This document shows positions 17,855-27,179 of a stretch of DNA of 64,000 nt, piece by piece (position 1 is the first letter of the stretch; the number at the start of each line of letters is the position of its first letter). The position numbers and the translations under genes were made by a program. Below the pieces are notes generated by a model. It was not told the origin of the DNA. It ran no database searches and was given only the letters and a program-made list of their open reading frames with translations. Origin of the DNA: Acidaminococcaceae bacterium (GTDB lineage: Bacteria; Bacillota; Negativicutes; Acidaminococcales; Acidaminococcaceae); NCBI GenBank assembly GCA_017405945.1, contig JAFQZL010000029.1, positions 1 through 64,000 of the forward strand, given 5' to 3'.

Positions 17855-19843
17855 TTAGTACGAGTAAATTACTCCGAACAGCGCTGTCCTCCCATACGCC
17901 GGGCAATCCCCGATGGTACGCGAGCCAAGCGCTTCATAGGACTCGTTGAACAGGTTGTGCACTTTCAGGTAGCTGCTCCAGTGTTTGTTGAACTTGTAAC
18001 CCAGATTGACATCTACCACAAAATAGTTTCCGGAGTACCATCCTTCGTTCCGTCCCAGTCCGGCGGTCAGCATCAGATTGTTGGACCAGCGTTTGTCTTT
18101 GTAACGCAGGGCGGCTTTCAGCTGATGGCGGGCCACCAGGCCCGTATAGGACGAAGGCATGTCTCCCCAGTCGGTGTTGGAGTTGGTGTAGGTATAGGAG
18201 AAGGTGGCATTGTATTTCGGGCTGAACACGTCGGTAACGGAAAGGTTTATACCTACCTGGTGCTGGCTTTTACCGTTGTCTGGATGCCAGATGTCTCCGT
18301 CTTTGTACCATAAAATCGGGTTTTTGGTGTAGGACCAGAAGCCGCCCAAATCCGCGAAAACTTTATCGCTGAACTGATGGCGGATGCCGCCGCTGCCCTT
18401 CCAGCCTTTTTCCGCGTCCAGATTCGGATTTCCCTGGATCCGTTTGTTGTTGTAATACAGTTCGTCCAGGGTCGGGACTGCGTAAAAGTGCTGCAGGGAT
18501 CCGTAAAGCGTTGTCTTTTTATCCGGACGGTATTCCGCGGTGTTGGTGGAGATATAATGGGTGCCGAACCCGCTGTTGTGGGTAATGCCCCGGGTGCTGG
18601 AAAGAATCAGCTTGTTAAACTGGCGGGTCCCCCTGAGGAAAGCAGTGATGTTGCTTGCGCTCTTTTTATAATTCTTGCCGAAGCTGCGGTTTGCCTCACC
18701 TCCCGGCGGATCTCCGGATACGTCATAATTCGTATCACTGTCAACACTGGTGTGGCGCCAGGAGAATCCGGCTGCCAAGCTGCGGTTGCGCTTTTTGCCG
18801 AAGAGCCAGCTGTCCCGCCAGTCGATGCCGTTGGTGGTGGTTTTCCAGCGTCCGTAGGAAAGCAGGTCTTCCTGATTTTTGACACCGGTGGGGCGGAAGG
18901 TGTCACCCTGGTTGTAATAATGATACAAAGACACATAGCCGGGCGTTGCGGAGTTTTCCTTGTAATTATAGGTCAGCGCAAAGTGGTTGGCCATTTTTGA
19001 ATAATTGTAGTCTGTGGGATTCTTGCGGGAATACCACAAGCCCCTGTCGTTGCTGAAGTGTCCGTAGGTTAAATTCAGGGAACTGTTTTTGGCCAGCTGC
19101 CGGTCGATGCGAAAATACATTTCACGCCGGTTTACGGCGGAGTTGGGCATGGTTTCCTTTTCACCGTCCACACTTTTATAGCGAAGCTTTTCCAGGTTGC
19201 TGCGTCCGCCGGTACCGATCCAGCTCCAGCCCTTGCCGCTGCCGGCCAGCTGGGTTTCCCAGCGCCAGGCATCGTACGGTCCCCGGGCCGCTTCGAATTT
19301 GAATTCGTGCTCTTTGCCCTTTTTGGTAATGATATTGATCACGCCGCCGGGGGCGTCGTAGTTGATAAAACTGTCGCCTGCCGGTCCGTGCAGGATTTCA
19401 ATACGATCGATGGCCATGACCGGCGGTGTCATATCCAGGTCATAAGTGGCCCGGCCATCGGAGAGACCGCTTGCCAGATTCTGTTTCCGCCCGTCGATGA
19501 ACACGGCGACACGGTCGTCACCGTCAATGCGGACGACCTGATGGCTGGTATTGACGGAACCGGGGGTAACGGTTAAGCCGGGCGCGTAGGTAAGTGCTTC
19601 CGCCACGGTTTCATAATGGTTGTCCTGCATTTCTTCTGCAGTAATAACGGTGGTGAAAGCCGGCGCCGGCATCAGGGGCGACTGGGTCACGGCGCTGTGG
19701 GCGTCGGTATGTTCTGCTGCAGTTATGGCTGTTGGCGCACCGGTGGTCCGGTGGGGCTCTTCTTTTGTTTTTTCTGCGTAAGCGGGCAGGATGACCGCGG
19801 AGCAGGCCAGTAAAACAGCTGCCGATAATGTTCTGGAAAACAT
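17855..19843 (-). CDS. TonB-dependent outer-membrane receptor
   Basis: This 662-residue protein has a signal peptide ending at AYA (about residue 23). A plug domain follows at about 60-180 (TVITAEEMQDNHYETVAEAL, VRIDGDDRVAVFIDG, GPAGDSFINYDAPGGVINIITK). A 22-strand-type barrel ends in the aromatic FGVIYSY, the outer-membrane targeting signature. It imports a scarce ligand such as a siderophore, haem or cobalamin using energy from TonB; the ligand cannot be told, and no TonB/ExbBD genes are in the window. Its presence proves an outer membrane. The start has AAGGAGT at good spacing. It is divergent from the NhaC-type gene. I see no cobalamin riboswitch upstream. Confidence 0.93.
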   Translation of the reverse strand: MFSRTLSAAVLLACSAVILPAYAEKTKEEPHRTTGAPTAITAAEHTDAHSAVTQSPLMPAPAFTTVITAEEMQDNHYETVAEALTYAPGLTVTPGSVNTSHQVVRIDGDDRVAVFIDGRKQNLASGLSDGRATYDLDMTPPVMAIDRIEILHGPAGDSFINYDAPGGVINIITKKGKEHEFKFEAARGPYDAWRWETQLAGSGKGWSWIGTGGRSNLEKLRYKSVDGEKETMPNSAVNRREMYFRIDRQLAKNSSLNLTYGHFSNDRGLWYSRKNPTDYNYSKMANHFALTYNYKENSATPGYVSLYHYYNQGDTFRPTGVKNQEDLLSYGRWKTTTNGIDWRDSWLFGKKRNRSLAAGFSWRHTSVDSDTNYDVSGDPPGGEANRSFGKNYKKSASNITAFLRGTRQFNKLILSSTRGITHNSGFGTHYISTNTAEYRPDKKTTLYGSLQHFYAVPTLDELYYNNKRIQGNPNLDAEKGWKGSGGIRHQFSDKVFADLGGFWSYTKNPILWYKDGDIWHPDNGKSQHQVGINLSVTDVFSPKYNATFSYTYTNSNTDWGDMPSSYTGLVARHQLKAALRYKDKRWSNNLMLTAGLGRNEGWYSGNYFVVDVNLGYKFNKHWSSYLKVHNLFNESYEALGSRTIGDCPAYGRTALFGVIYSY

Positions 19844-20169
19844 AAGGTTCCACTCCTTTTATATTCATCAATATAGTAACCAAGGAAAAAAACCGGAAGA
19901 TTATCAAATCTATTATACACAAAATTTCTGTTTTAAAAAAGATTCTGCGGCCGGTAAATTTTCTTCCGGAAAAGACAGGGAGAAAATATATTGTTATGCG
20001 GGGCACGTCAAAAGTATTCTAAAAGGTTTTCAAAGTTAACACTATGAGAGGAAATTTGTATACCGGAAACGCTTTTATACTTTTTTACTGGACATATTTC
20101 CTGTTTTAGGATAAAGTAGTAACATACCTATAGTGTTAGTGTAAATTTAATATGTGGGGGATGAGTATT
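19844..20169. promoter_or_regulatory. Divergent control region with a spaced inverted repeat
   Basis: This AT-rich gap of ~325 nt separates the TonB receptor from the NhaC-type gene and carries both promoters. TAACACTAT (20037-20045) and ATAGTGTTA (20130-20138) are perfect 9-bp inverted arms ~84 nt apart. They could be half-sites of a looping regulator, or chance. I see no convincing Fur box and no gene. Confidence 0.35.
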
Positions 20170-21783
20170 GTGAAAAAGGGAGAACCTAAGACTTTAACAT
20201 ACCTGTCACTGGTAGCCGTCGTGCTGGTGCTGGCAGGACTGGCGTATGCGGTGGTCCACAACCATATGCCGGTAAAAGAGACCGCCTGGGCATTGACGCC
20301 GCCTGTTATCGCCATTGCGCTGGCGCTGATTACCAAAGAGGTTTACAGCTCCCTGTTCCTGGGGATTCTGACCGGCGCGTTCCTGAATGCCGGGTTTGAT
20401 CTGGTAGGGACATTGAACCAGGTGTTCCAGCAAGGGTTGCTGACGGTTCTGTCCGATAAATGGAACGTGGGTATTCTGATTTTCCTTATTATTTTGGGTA
20501 TGATGGTGCAATTGATGAACCGCACCGGCGGATCTGCTGCTTTCGGTCAGTGGGCATCTACCCATATTAAGAGCCGGGCCGGCGCGCAGCTGGCGACTAT
20601 GCTGTTGGGATGCCTGATTTTCATCGACGACTATTTCAACTGCCTGACCGTGGGGTCCGTTATGCGCCCGGTAACCGACAAGTATAACATCAGCCGGGCC
20701 AAGCTGGCTTACCTGATCGATTCCACGGCTGCTCCTGTCTGTATCATCGCGCCGATTTCTTCCTGGGCTGCGGCGGTGTCCGGCTTCGTAAAAGGGGAGA
20801 ACGGCATCAGCATTTTTGTGCAGTCCATTCCCTTTAACTTCTATGCGCTGCTGACCCTGGCCATGATGGTGATCATCATCTTTCTGGACATCGATTACGG
20901 TCCCATGAAGACCCATGAAGAGAATGCTCTGAAAGGCGATCTGTTTACCACCGGCATTACGGAAGAAGCGGCCGAAACCCTGAAAAAGGGCGAAACGAAA
21001 ATCGGCAATGTCATTGACCTGGTGCTTCCTATCGTGATGCTGATCATCTGCTGCGTCATCGGTATGATCTACACCGGCGGCTTCTTTGAGGACAAAGGTT
21101 TCGTAGATGCTTTCGCCAACAGCGACGCTTCTGTCGGTCTGGTATTAGGTTCCGCGGTTGCCCTGATTATCACGGTCGCTTTCTATCTGATCCGCCAGTC
21201 CCTGCCCTTCGCGGACTGCATGGATTGCCTGCCGGAAGGTTTCAAGCAGATGGTTCCGGCTATGCTGATCCTGTCTTTTGCCTGGGCCTTAAAGGCCATG
21301 ACTGACAGTCTGGGCGCTGCCAAATATGTAGCCAGTGTGGTAGAAAGTTCTGCCGGCAACCTGATGAACTTCCTGCCGGCCATCATCTTCCTGATTGCCG
21401 TGTTCCTGGCATTTGCTTCCGGTACCTCCTGGGGTACCTTCGGTATCCTGATTCCTATCGTGGTTTCCTGCTTCCAGGGTGTTGACCATCAGCTGATGAT
21501 CATCTCCATCTCCGCCTGCATGGCCGGTGCGGTATGCGGCGACCACTGTTCCCCGATTTCCGATACGACGATCATGTCGTCCGCCGGTGCCCAGTGTATC
21601 CACCTGAACCACGTTACCACCCAGATTCCCTATGCCATGACTGTGGCGGTGGTTTCATTCTTCACCTATCTGGTAGCCGGGTTCACTAAGAGCGCCCCGG
21701 CGTCGCTTTGCTTCGGCGTTGTAATTCTGTGCATGGGCCTCATGGCCATGCGGAGAAGGGACCTCGGCAAGATTGGGGAATGA
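20170..21783 (+). CDS. NhaC-family Na+/H+ antiporter-like membrane transporter
   Basis: This ~537-residue polytopic inner-membrane protein has about 11-13 hydrophobic helices. Motifs of the NhaC/ion-transporter superfamily include FIDDYFNCLTVG, LIDSTAAPVCIIAPISSW, FASGTSWGTFGILIP and the late GDHCSPISDTTIMSS. Members exchange Na+ for H+, or malate/lactate in some relatives, so the exact ion is uncertain. Start choice: GGGGG at 20156-20160 leaves the ATG at 20161 too close, so the GTG at 20170 fits best; an upstream ATG at 20152 lies within the ribosome binding site. It is a single gene followed by a terminator. Confidence 0.85.
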   Translation: MKKGEPKTLTYLSLVAVVLVLAGLAYAVVHNHMPVKETAWALTPPVIAIALALITKEVYSSLFLGILTGAFLNAGFDLVGTLNQVFQQGLLTVLSDKWNVGILIFLIILGMMVQLMNRTGGSAAFGQWASTHIKSRAGAQLATMLLGCLIFIDDYFNCLTVGSVMRPVTDKYNISRAKLAYLIDSTAAPVCIIAPISSWAAAVSGFVKGENGISIFVQSIPFNFYALLTLAMMVIIIFLDIDYGPMKTHEENALKGDLFTTGITEEAAETLKKGETKIGNVIDLVLPIVMLIICCVIGMIYTGGFFEDKGFVDAFANSDASVGLVLGSAVALIITVAFYLIRQSLPFADCMDCLPEGFKQMVPAMLILSFAWALKAMTDSLGAAKYVASVVESSAGNLMNFLPAIIFLIAVFLAFASGTSWGTFGILIPIVVSCFQGVDHQLMIISISACMAGAVCGDHCSPISDTTIMSSAGAQCIHLNHVTTQIPYAMTVAVVSFFTYLVAGFTKSAPASLCFGVVILCMGLMAMRRRDLGKIGE

Positions 21784-21835
21784 AAAGATTAACAGCTTTA
21801 CCTGAATTGAAAAACAACAGGTGAACCAAGAAATG

Positions 21836-21886
21836 AACTGTGCCTGAAGTATTGGCGGCGCCAATCTCCGACGGCACAGTTTTTTA
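21836..21886 (+). terminator. Terminator after the NhaC-type gene
   Basis: AACTGTGCC (21836-21844) pairs with GGCACAGTT (21873-21881), and a TTTTTT tail follows. A second small hairpin (ATTGGC-GGC-GCCAAT, 21851-21865) sits in its loop. Confidence 0.85.
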
Positions 21887-22041
21887 TTATAATTCACAGT
21901 TTTATATGGAAAGAAGTCCTGATTCATGTTAAAATATTTATAATAGCTGAACCATGACAGCAGGGAACTGAGAACGGAACCTGAACCGGCAGAAGGGCCG
22001 GATATGGGTAATCGTTTCCCAATGATTAAGGAGGAAATGGA

Positions 22042-23640
22042 ATGTTAAAAGACGGCAAGATCTGGATGGCGAATAATGATAAAGGCGAGAACATTTTCAT
22101 TCTGCCGAAGATGGCGAACCGCCACGGCCTGGTGGCAGGTGCCACCGGTACCGGTAAGACCATCACCTTAAAAGTTATGGCCGAAAGCTTCAGCGATATG
22201 GGCGTGCCGGTGTTCATGGCCGATGTAAAGGGCGATATCGCGGGCATGATGTGTCCCGGCGTCAACACGGAAGACATGCAGAAACGGATCCAGAAGTTCG
22301 GCCTGGCAGAAGCCGGTTTTGAATACAAAGGCTATCCGGTAACAATCTGGGATATTTTCGGGAAAAAGGGAATTCCCCTGCGTACCACGGTTTCCGAGAT
22401 CGGTCCTCTGCTGATGGCCCGTATCCTGGAGCTGAACGACCTGCAGAGCGCCATTTTAAATATTGTATACAAAATCGCGGACGATAACCAGCTGCTGCTG
22501 ATCGATACCAAAGACCTGAAGGCCATGCTTAATTTTGTCAACGAGAACCGCATTAAATTTGAAGCGGAATACGGCAAGATGAGCCCGGCGTCCATTACGG
22601 CCATCATCCGCGCCATTGTGGCGCTGGAGACCCAGGGGGCCGACGTGTTCTTCGGCGAACCGGCCCTTTCCATTTCCGACTGGCTGACCCAGGACTGCGG
22701 AAGGGGCATGATCAACATCCTGGACAGCGAGATTCTGATCAACAACGGCAGACTGTATTCCACCTTCCTGCTGTGGATGATGTCCGAACTGTTTGAAACC
22801 CTGCCGGAAGTCGGCGACCTGCCAAAACCCAAGATGGTCTTCTTCTTCGATGAAGCGCACCTGCTGTTCAACGGGGCGTCCAAAGCGCTGCTGGAAAAAA
22901 TCGAGCAGGTGGTGAAACTGATCCGTTCCAAGGGTGTGGGCATCTACTTCTGCACCCAGAGCCCCAAGGATATTCCGGACGGCGTGCTGGCACAGCTGGG
23001 CAACAAAGTGCAGCATGCACTGCGCGCTTATACCCCGGCCGACCAGCGGGCGGTGAAAGCGGCGGCGGCATCCTATCGTCCCAATCCGGCCTTTGACACT
23101 GCTTCTACGATTATGGAACTGGGCACCGGCAAAGCCGTGGTTTCCTTCCTGGAAGAAAGCGGCATCCCCGGCATGGTGCAGAAGGTTTCCATTCTGCCGC
23201 CCCAGTGCAGCATGGGTTCCGTTTCCGACGCGCAGCGCGACCAGGCCATTAAGGCCAGCCTGCTGTACAGTAAATATTCCGGTTTCTTTGACCGCGATTC
23301 CGCTTATGAGTTCCTGCAGCGGCAGCAGCAGGTGATGGCAAAAGAAGCGGAAGAAGCAAAAGCCGCAGCGGAGCAGGCCAGGATTGCGGAAAAAGAAGCC
23401 AAAGAAGCGGCGCTTGCTAAGGAAAAGGCTGAAAAAGAAGCAGCCCGGGAAGCGGAACGGGCCGAGGCGGAGAAGAACCGCATGATCAAATCCGTAGGCG
23501 GCAGCGTGCTGGGCACGGTAGGCCGCCAGGTTGGCAGGACCCTGGGCGGTTCCGTTGCAGGCAACGTGGGCAAGACGGTGGGAGGAAGCCTGGGCGCCAG
23601 TCTGATCCGCGGAATATTTGGTACGTTCTTCAAGGGATAA
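22042..23640 (+). CDS. HerA-like ATPase (DUF853/YjgR family)
   Basis: The 532-residue protein has a Walker A loop GATGTGKT at about residue 33 and a Walker B-like KMVFFFDEAHLLF with the usual HerA/FtsK-superfamily layout; YGKMSPASITAII and STFLLWMMSELFE fit DUF853. The segment ~430-480 is a charged Ala/Glu/Lys-rich coiled coil, followed by a Gly-rich helical tail (GGSVLGTVGRQVGRTLGGS). DUF853 proteins are predicted to be DNA-translocating ATPases of unknown role; no NurA or defence partner is beside it. AAGGAGG precedes the ATG. Transcription probably ends in the structured repeat at 23653-23865. Confidence 0.88.
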   Translation: MLKDGKIWMANNDKGENIFILPKMANRHGLVAGATGTGKTITLKVMAESFSDMGVPVFMADVKGDIAGMMCPGVNTEDMQKRIQKFGLAEAGFEYKGYPVTIWDIFGKKGIPLRTTVSEIGPLLMARILELNDLQSAILNIVYKIADDNQLLLIDTKDLKAMLNFVNENRIKFEAEYGKMSPASITAIIRAIVALETQGADVFFGEPALSISDWLTQDCGRGMINILDSEILINNGRLYSTFLLWMMSELFETLPEVGDLPKPKMVFFFDEAHLLFNGASKALLEKIEQVVKLIRSKGVGIYFCTQSPKDIPDGVLAQLGNKVQHALRAYTPADQRAVKAAAASYRPNPAFDTASTIMELGTGKAVVSFLEESGIPGMVQKVSILPPQCSMGSVSDAQRDQAIKASLLYSKYSGFFDRDSAYEFLQRQQQVMAKEAEEAKAAAEQARIAEKEAKEAALAKEKAEKEAAREAERAEAEKNRMIKSVGGSVLGTVGRQVGRTLGGSVAGNVGKTVGGSLGASLIRGIFGTFFKG

Positions 23641-23652
23641 TGTTCTGAAAAG

Positions 23653-23865
23653 ATTTATAGATGTAACAAAAAGCTGCAAAGGAAAAAACATAAGCAAAAC
23701 ATCGGGGACGGTTGTGTAGTTCCATGAGATGAAATCCGTCGTTGTGGCGAGACTGTTCGAGAGGCGAAGCCTCGAGTTTCGAAGCCACGGACGAATGAAT
23801 CCATGGAACAGCAACCGTCCCCGGTTTTGCGTTGTCTTATCCTTGCAGCTTTATTGTATATAAAT
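23653..23865. repeat. Large nested inverted-repeat element, copy 2
   Basis: Arms pair around ~23767: ATTTATA (23653-23659)/23859-23865, AAAGCTGCAA (23670-23679)/23843-23852, GCAAAAC (23694-23700)/23824-23830, GGGGACGGTTG (23704-23714)/23812-23822, TTCCATG (23720-23726)/23802-23808, GTGGC (23744-23748)/GCCAC (23784-23788), CGAGACT/AGTTTCG, and a GAGGC-GAA-GCCTC tip (23761-23773). The core has the same 137-nt length as copy 1. Several pairs differ from copy 1 on both sides while still pairing (GCGGC/GCCGC to GTGGC/GCCAC, GGGGC/GCCCC to GAGGC/GCCTC, GAC/GTC to GAT/ATC). It lies between the convergent HerA-like and nrdD genes. Confidence 0.85.
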
Positions 23866-23871
23866 ATAAAT

Positions 23872-23913
23872 TAAAAAGCTGTACAACAAACAATGACGCC
23901 TGTTGTACAGCTT
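23872..23913 (-). terminator. Terminator for the nrdG-nrdD operon
   Basis: AAGCTGTACAACA (23876-23888) and TGTTGTACAGCTT (23901-23913) form a perfect 13-bp stem. On the minus strand it continues into TTTAAT, 14 nt past the nrdD stop codon. Confidence 0.85.
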
Positions 23914-23926
23914 AACTGTTTCCGTG

Positions 23927-26458
23927 TTACTGCAGTCTTTCAATGTACGTTTTGATTTCGTTTACATTGTAGAGCAGTTTCGTCTCGTTTCCGGTTTCGT
24001 CGATCAGTGTGGGCACGGCGCAGATGTTAAATTTCTTTGCCATTTCCGCCCCTTCGGCTTCTTCGGCGAAGAGCGGAGTGTAGTCCACATGGGCTTCCTG
24101 CAGCATCTTTTTCACCATGTTGCAGTTGGGGCAGGTGTGGGTGGAGATCAGGTAGCGTTTTCCGTTGGAGGCAAGGGCTGCCGGGGAAGGAGCGCTGCTG
24201 TTCATGATGCTGGCAGACAGGTTTTTGGCTGCGTCCATCATCTGTTTGTCAGGAAGCTCCGCGGTCTTCGGGAATGCGGAAACTTTCTTCGTTGCATCTG
24301 CCGCGACGGCTACGCGGGCGGAAACTTCCGCGTCGGCTTCGAGCTTGTTCTCCCGGTCAATACGGACCTGTTCCGTGTTGTAGGTCTTGCGGTTCTGGAA
24401 CTCGCTGACCTTGCCATCATTCCAGTTCCGGACCGGACGGTAATAACCGGTGATGCGGGAGTACACTTCCGCGTTGCGGCCGCATTTCGGGCAGGTGAAG
24501 TGTTCACCCCGGATATAACCGTGTTCCGCACAGACGGAGTACGTGGGGGACAGGGTGTAGTAAGGCAGCTTGAAATTCTGGGCAATTTTGTGCACCAGTG
24601 TGGCTGCGGACTGCCAGTCCGGCAGACGTTCGCCCAGGAAACCGTGGAACACGGTGCCGCTGGTATAGAGGGTCTGCAGTTCGTCTTCCATTTCCAGCGC
24701 GTCAAAAATGTCATCGGTGTAACCAACCGGCAGATGGCTGCTGTTGGTGTAGTAAGGCGCGTTGCCGTCTTTGGCCGCGGTCAGGATACCGGGGAATTCT
24801 TCCGTATCGTGTTTCGCGAAACGGTAGGACGTGGATTCCGCCGGAGTGGCTTCCAGGTTGTACAGGTCGCCGTACTGTTCCTGGTAATCGGACAGGCGGG
24901 TGCGCATGTGGTTCAGCACTTCGATGGCAAAGGCGCGGCCTTTTTCCGTGGTCATGTCTTCACCCTTCAGCCAGGCGGAGTTCAGGATGGCTTCGTTCAT
25001 GCCCACCATGCCGATGGTGGAGAAGTGGTTCTTGAAGGTGCCCAGGTAACGGCGGGTGTAAGGATACAGGCCTTCGTCCATGAGGCGGCTGACTACTTTG
25101 CGTTTTACGGACAGGGAACGGGCGGCGATGTCCATGTATTTATCAAGCGTGGCGTAGAACTCTTCCTTCGTCTTGCTCAGATAGGCGATGCGGGGCAGGT
25201 TCAGGGTCACGACGCCGATGGAGCCTGTGCTTTCGCCGGAGCCGAAGAAACCGCCGGATTTCTTGCGCAGTTCCCGAAGATCCAGACGCAGACGGCAGCA
25301 CATACTGCGCACGTCGGAGGGTTTCATGTCGGAGTTGATGTAGTTGGAGAAGTAGGGCGTGCCGTATTTGGCAGTCATCTCGAACAGGAGGCGGTTGTTT
25401 TCCGTGGCGCTCCAGTCAAACTCTCTGGTAATGGAGTAGGTGGGAATCGGGTACTGGAAGCCCCGGCCGTTGGCGTCGCCTTCAATCATGGTCTCGATGA
25501 ACGCCTTGTTTACCATTTCCATTTCTTTCTTGCAGTCGCTGTAGGTGAAGTCCATATTCTTACCGCCCACGATGGCCGGCATGTCTTTCATGTCATCGGG
25601 TACGGTCCAGTCCAGGGTGATGTTGGTGAAGGGAGCCTGTGTGCCCCAGCGGGACGGAGTGTTTACGCCGTAGATGAAGGACTGGATGCACTGTTTTACT
25701 TCCTTGTAGTCCAGGTTATCAACCTTTACGAAAGGAGCCAGGTAGGTATCAAAGGAAGAGAACGCCTGGGCGCCGGCCCATTCGTTCTGCATGATGCCCA
25801 GGAAGTTGACCATCTGGTTGCAGAGGGTGCTTAAATGTTTGGCCGGTGCGGAGGAGATGCGGTCCGGAACGCCGCCCAGCCCTTCCTGGATCAGCTGCTT
25901 TAAGCTCCAGCCGGCGCAGTAGCCGGTGAGCATGCTCAGGTCATGGAGATGGATGAAGCACTTGCGGTGCGCTTCCGCGATGTCTTCGTCATAAATCTCA
26001 CTGAGCCAGTAGTTGGCAGTGATGGCGCCGGAGTTGGAGAGAATCAGCGCGCCCACGCTCAGGGTGACGGTGGAATTTTCCTTTACGCGCCAGTCTTTGT
26101 CTTTTCCAATATAACCGTCTACCAGTTTTTTATAGTCAAGCAGGGTGTTCTTGGTGTGGCGCGCCTGCTGGTGCTGTTTACGGTATAAGATGTAGGCTTT
26201 CGCGGTCTTCACGTAATCGCATTTCATCAGCATGGATTCCACGCGGTCCTGGATATCCTCTACGGTAGGAATTTCCTGGGAGTTTTCCCGCAGGTTGGTG
26301 ATGACCATCAGGGTGATGGCGCCGGCGATGGTGGAAACATTTCTTGCTTCTACTTCACCGGTGGCGATGAACGCTTTGGCGATGGCGTTTTCGATTTTTT
26401 TCTCGTCAAAGGGTACGGTGATGCCGTTACGTTTTACTACATTCTTGAAATACGTCAT
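23927..26458 (-). CDS. nrdD: Anaerobic ribonucleoside-triphosphate reductase with a fused glutaredoxin-like domain
   Basis: Class III reductase makes deoxynucleotides without oxygen using a glycyl radical. Domains in order: an ATP-cone (about 1-95, KRNGITVPFDEKKIENAIAKAF); the NrdD barrel with MCCRLRLDLREL and the zinc-site cysteines CAEHG and CPKCG; the radical loop RITGYYRPVRNWNDGK; then a ~75-residue linker; and a C-terminal thioredoxin-fold domain with HTCPNC and NICAVPTLID. The fused redoxin implies thiol (NrdH/glutaredoxin-like) rather than formate as the electron donor, as known for some NrdD subtypes. At 843 residues it is longer than usual NrdD because of this tail. It follows nrdG by 82 nt, with a short stem (26502-26524) between them. 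Confidence 0.95.
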   Translation of the reverse strand: MTYFKNVVKRNGITVPFDEKKIENAIAKAFIATGEVEARNVSTIAGAITLMVITNLRENSQEIPTVEDIQDRVESMLMKCDYVKTAKAYILYRKQHQQARHTKNTLLDYKKLVDGYIGKDKDWRVKENSTVTLSVGALILSNSGAITANYWLSEIYDEDIAEAHRKCFIHLHDLSMLTGYCAGWSLKQLIQEGLGGVPDRISSAPAKHLSTLCNQMVNFLGIMQNEWAGAQAFSSFDTYLAPFVKVDNLDYKEVKQCIQSFIYGVNTPSRWGTQAPFTNITLDWTVPDDMKDMPAIVGGKNMDFTYSDCKKEMEMVNKAFIETMIEGDANGRGFQYPIPTYSITREFDWSATENNRLLFEMTAKYGTPYFSNYINSDMKPSDVRSMCCRLRLDLRELRKKSGGFFGSGESTGSIGVVTLNLPRIAYLSKTKEEFYATLDKYMDIAARSLSVKRKVVSRLMDEGLYPYTRRYLGTFKNHFSTIGMVGMNEAILNSAWLKGEDMTTEKGRAFAIEVLNHMRTRLSDYQEQYGDLYNLEATPAESTSYRFAKHDTEEFPGILTAAKDGNAPYYTNSSHLPVGYTDDIFDALEMEDELQTLYTSGTVFHGFLGERLPDWQSAATLVHKIAQNFKLPYYTLSPTYSVCAEHGYIRGEHFTCPKCGRNAEVYSRITGYYRPVRNWNDGKVSEFQNRKTYNTEQVRIDRENKLEADAEVSARVAVAADATKKVSAFPKTAELPDKQMMDAAKNLSASIMNSSAPSPAALASNGKRYLISTHTCPNCNMVKKMLQEAHVDYTPLFAEEAEGAEMAKKFNICAVPTLIDETGNETKLLYNVNEIKTYIERLQ

Positions 26459-26540
26459 GATGCTGCTTCTCTCCTTACATTAAATTTGTCATTTGCCGGA
26501 AAGTGCCGGATAATTTCCGGCGCTTTTTCAATTTTCCGCG

Positions 26541-27062
26541 TTACTCCTGATTTACTTTTGATTCCGGTAATTCTGTTACCTTGTTTTCTTTCAGCGACTG
26601 CTGCACGTCGATGAGCCGCTGGTTGTCGCTGCCCCGCCAGATGGCGCGGCCGGTCTTCAGTTTTTCCACGAAGGGACCGTCTGCCAGAACGTCTAACCGG
26701 GTCAGCGCTTCTTTTGCGGTTTCCCCTGCCGCGCCCTTTAGGATCTGTTCGAAAGTCCAGCCGGTGTAGAGCCAGATGTTCAGCCCGGCCTTTTTAACCG
26801 CGTCCGCGATTTCAATTACTGCCTGCGGCTGCAGCAGCGGGTCGCCGCCGGAGAAGGTGAGACCGTCCAGGTATTTCGTCTGCAGGATCTCCCGGATTAC
26901 GTCTGCCGTGTCCCGCTCCGTGCCGCCCATGGGGTCATGGGTCTCCGGGTTCTGGCAGCCCGGGCAGTTGTGGGGGCAGCCCTGGAAGAACAGGACATAC
27001 CGCACGCCGGGACCGTTTACGGAAGAATGCTTTTTAACGCCTGAAATACGGACTGTGCTCAT
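26541..27062 (-). CDS. nrdG: Anaerobic ribonucleotide reductase activating enzyme (radical SAM)
   Basis: This 173-residue radical SAM enzyme installs the glycyl radical on NrdD. The 4Fe-4S motif reads CPHNCPGC (CxxxCxxC), after RYVLFFQG; the SAM-binding GGDPLLQP follows. The size is typical for NrdG. It is the first gene of an nrdG-nrdD operon, the reverse of the more common nrdD-nrdG order, and sits behind a promoter overlapped by an NrdR box. AAGAAGGT precedes the start. Confidence 0.95.
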   Translation of the reverse strand: MSTVRISGVKKHSSVNGPGVRYVLFFQGCPHNCPGCQNPETHDPMGGTERDTADVIREILQTKYLDGLTFSGGDPLLQPQAVIEIADAVKKAGLNIWLYTGWTFEQILKGAAGETAKEALTRLDVLADGPFVEKLKTGRAIWRGSDNQRLIDVQQSLKENKVTELPESKVNQE

Positions 27063-27179
27063 GGAAACGACCTTCTTTTGCTGTGTTTTGTGATGCTGCC
27101 GGAAGGATGGCGCCTGTATTCCCGCGCCGTTCCTGCTTTCCGGAACATCATCGGGATTTTATCCCGTTTGGCAATACCC

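Noticed and set aside
23903..25834. 643-residue frame opposite nrdD
   Set aside because: It is antisense to an unmistakable NrdD and has composition typical of a shadow frame.
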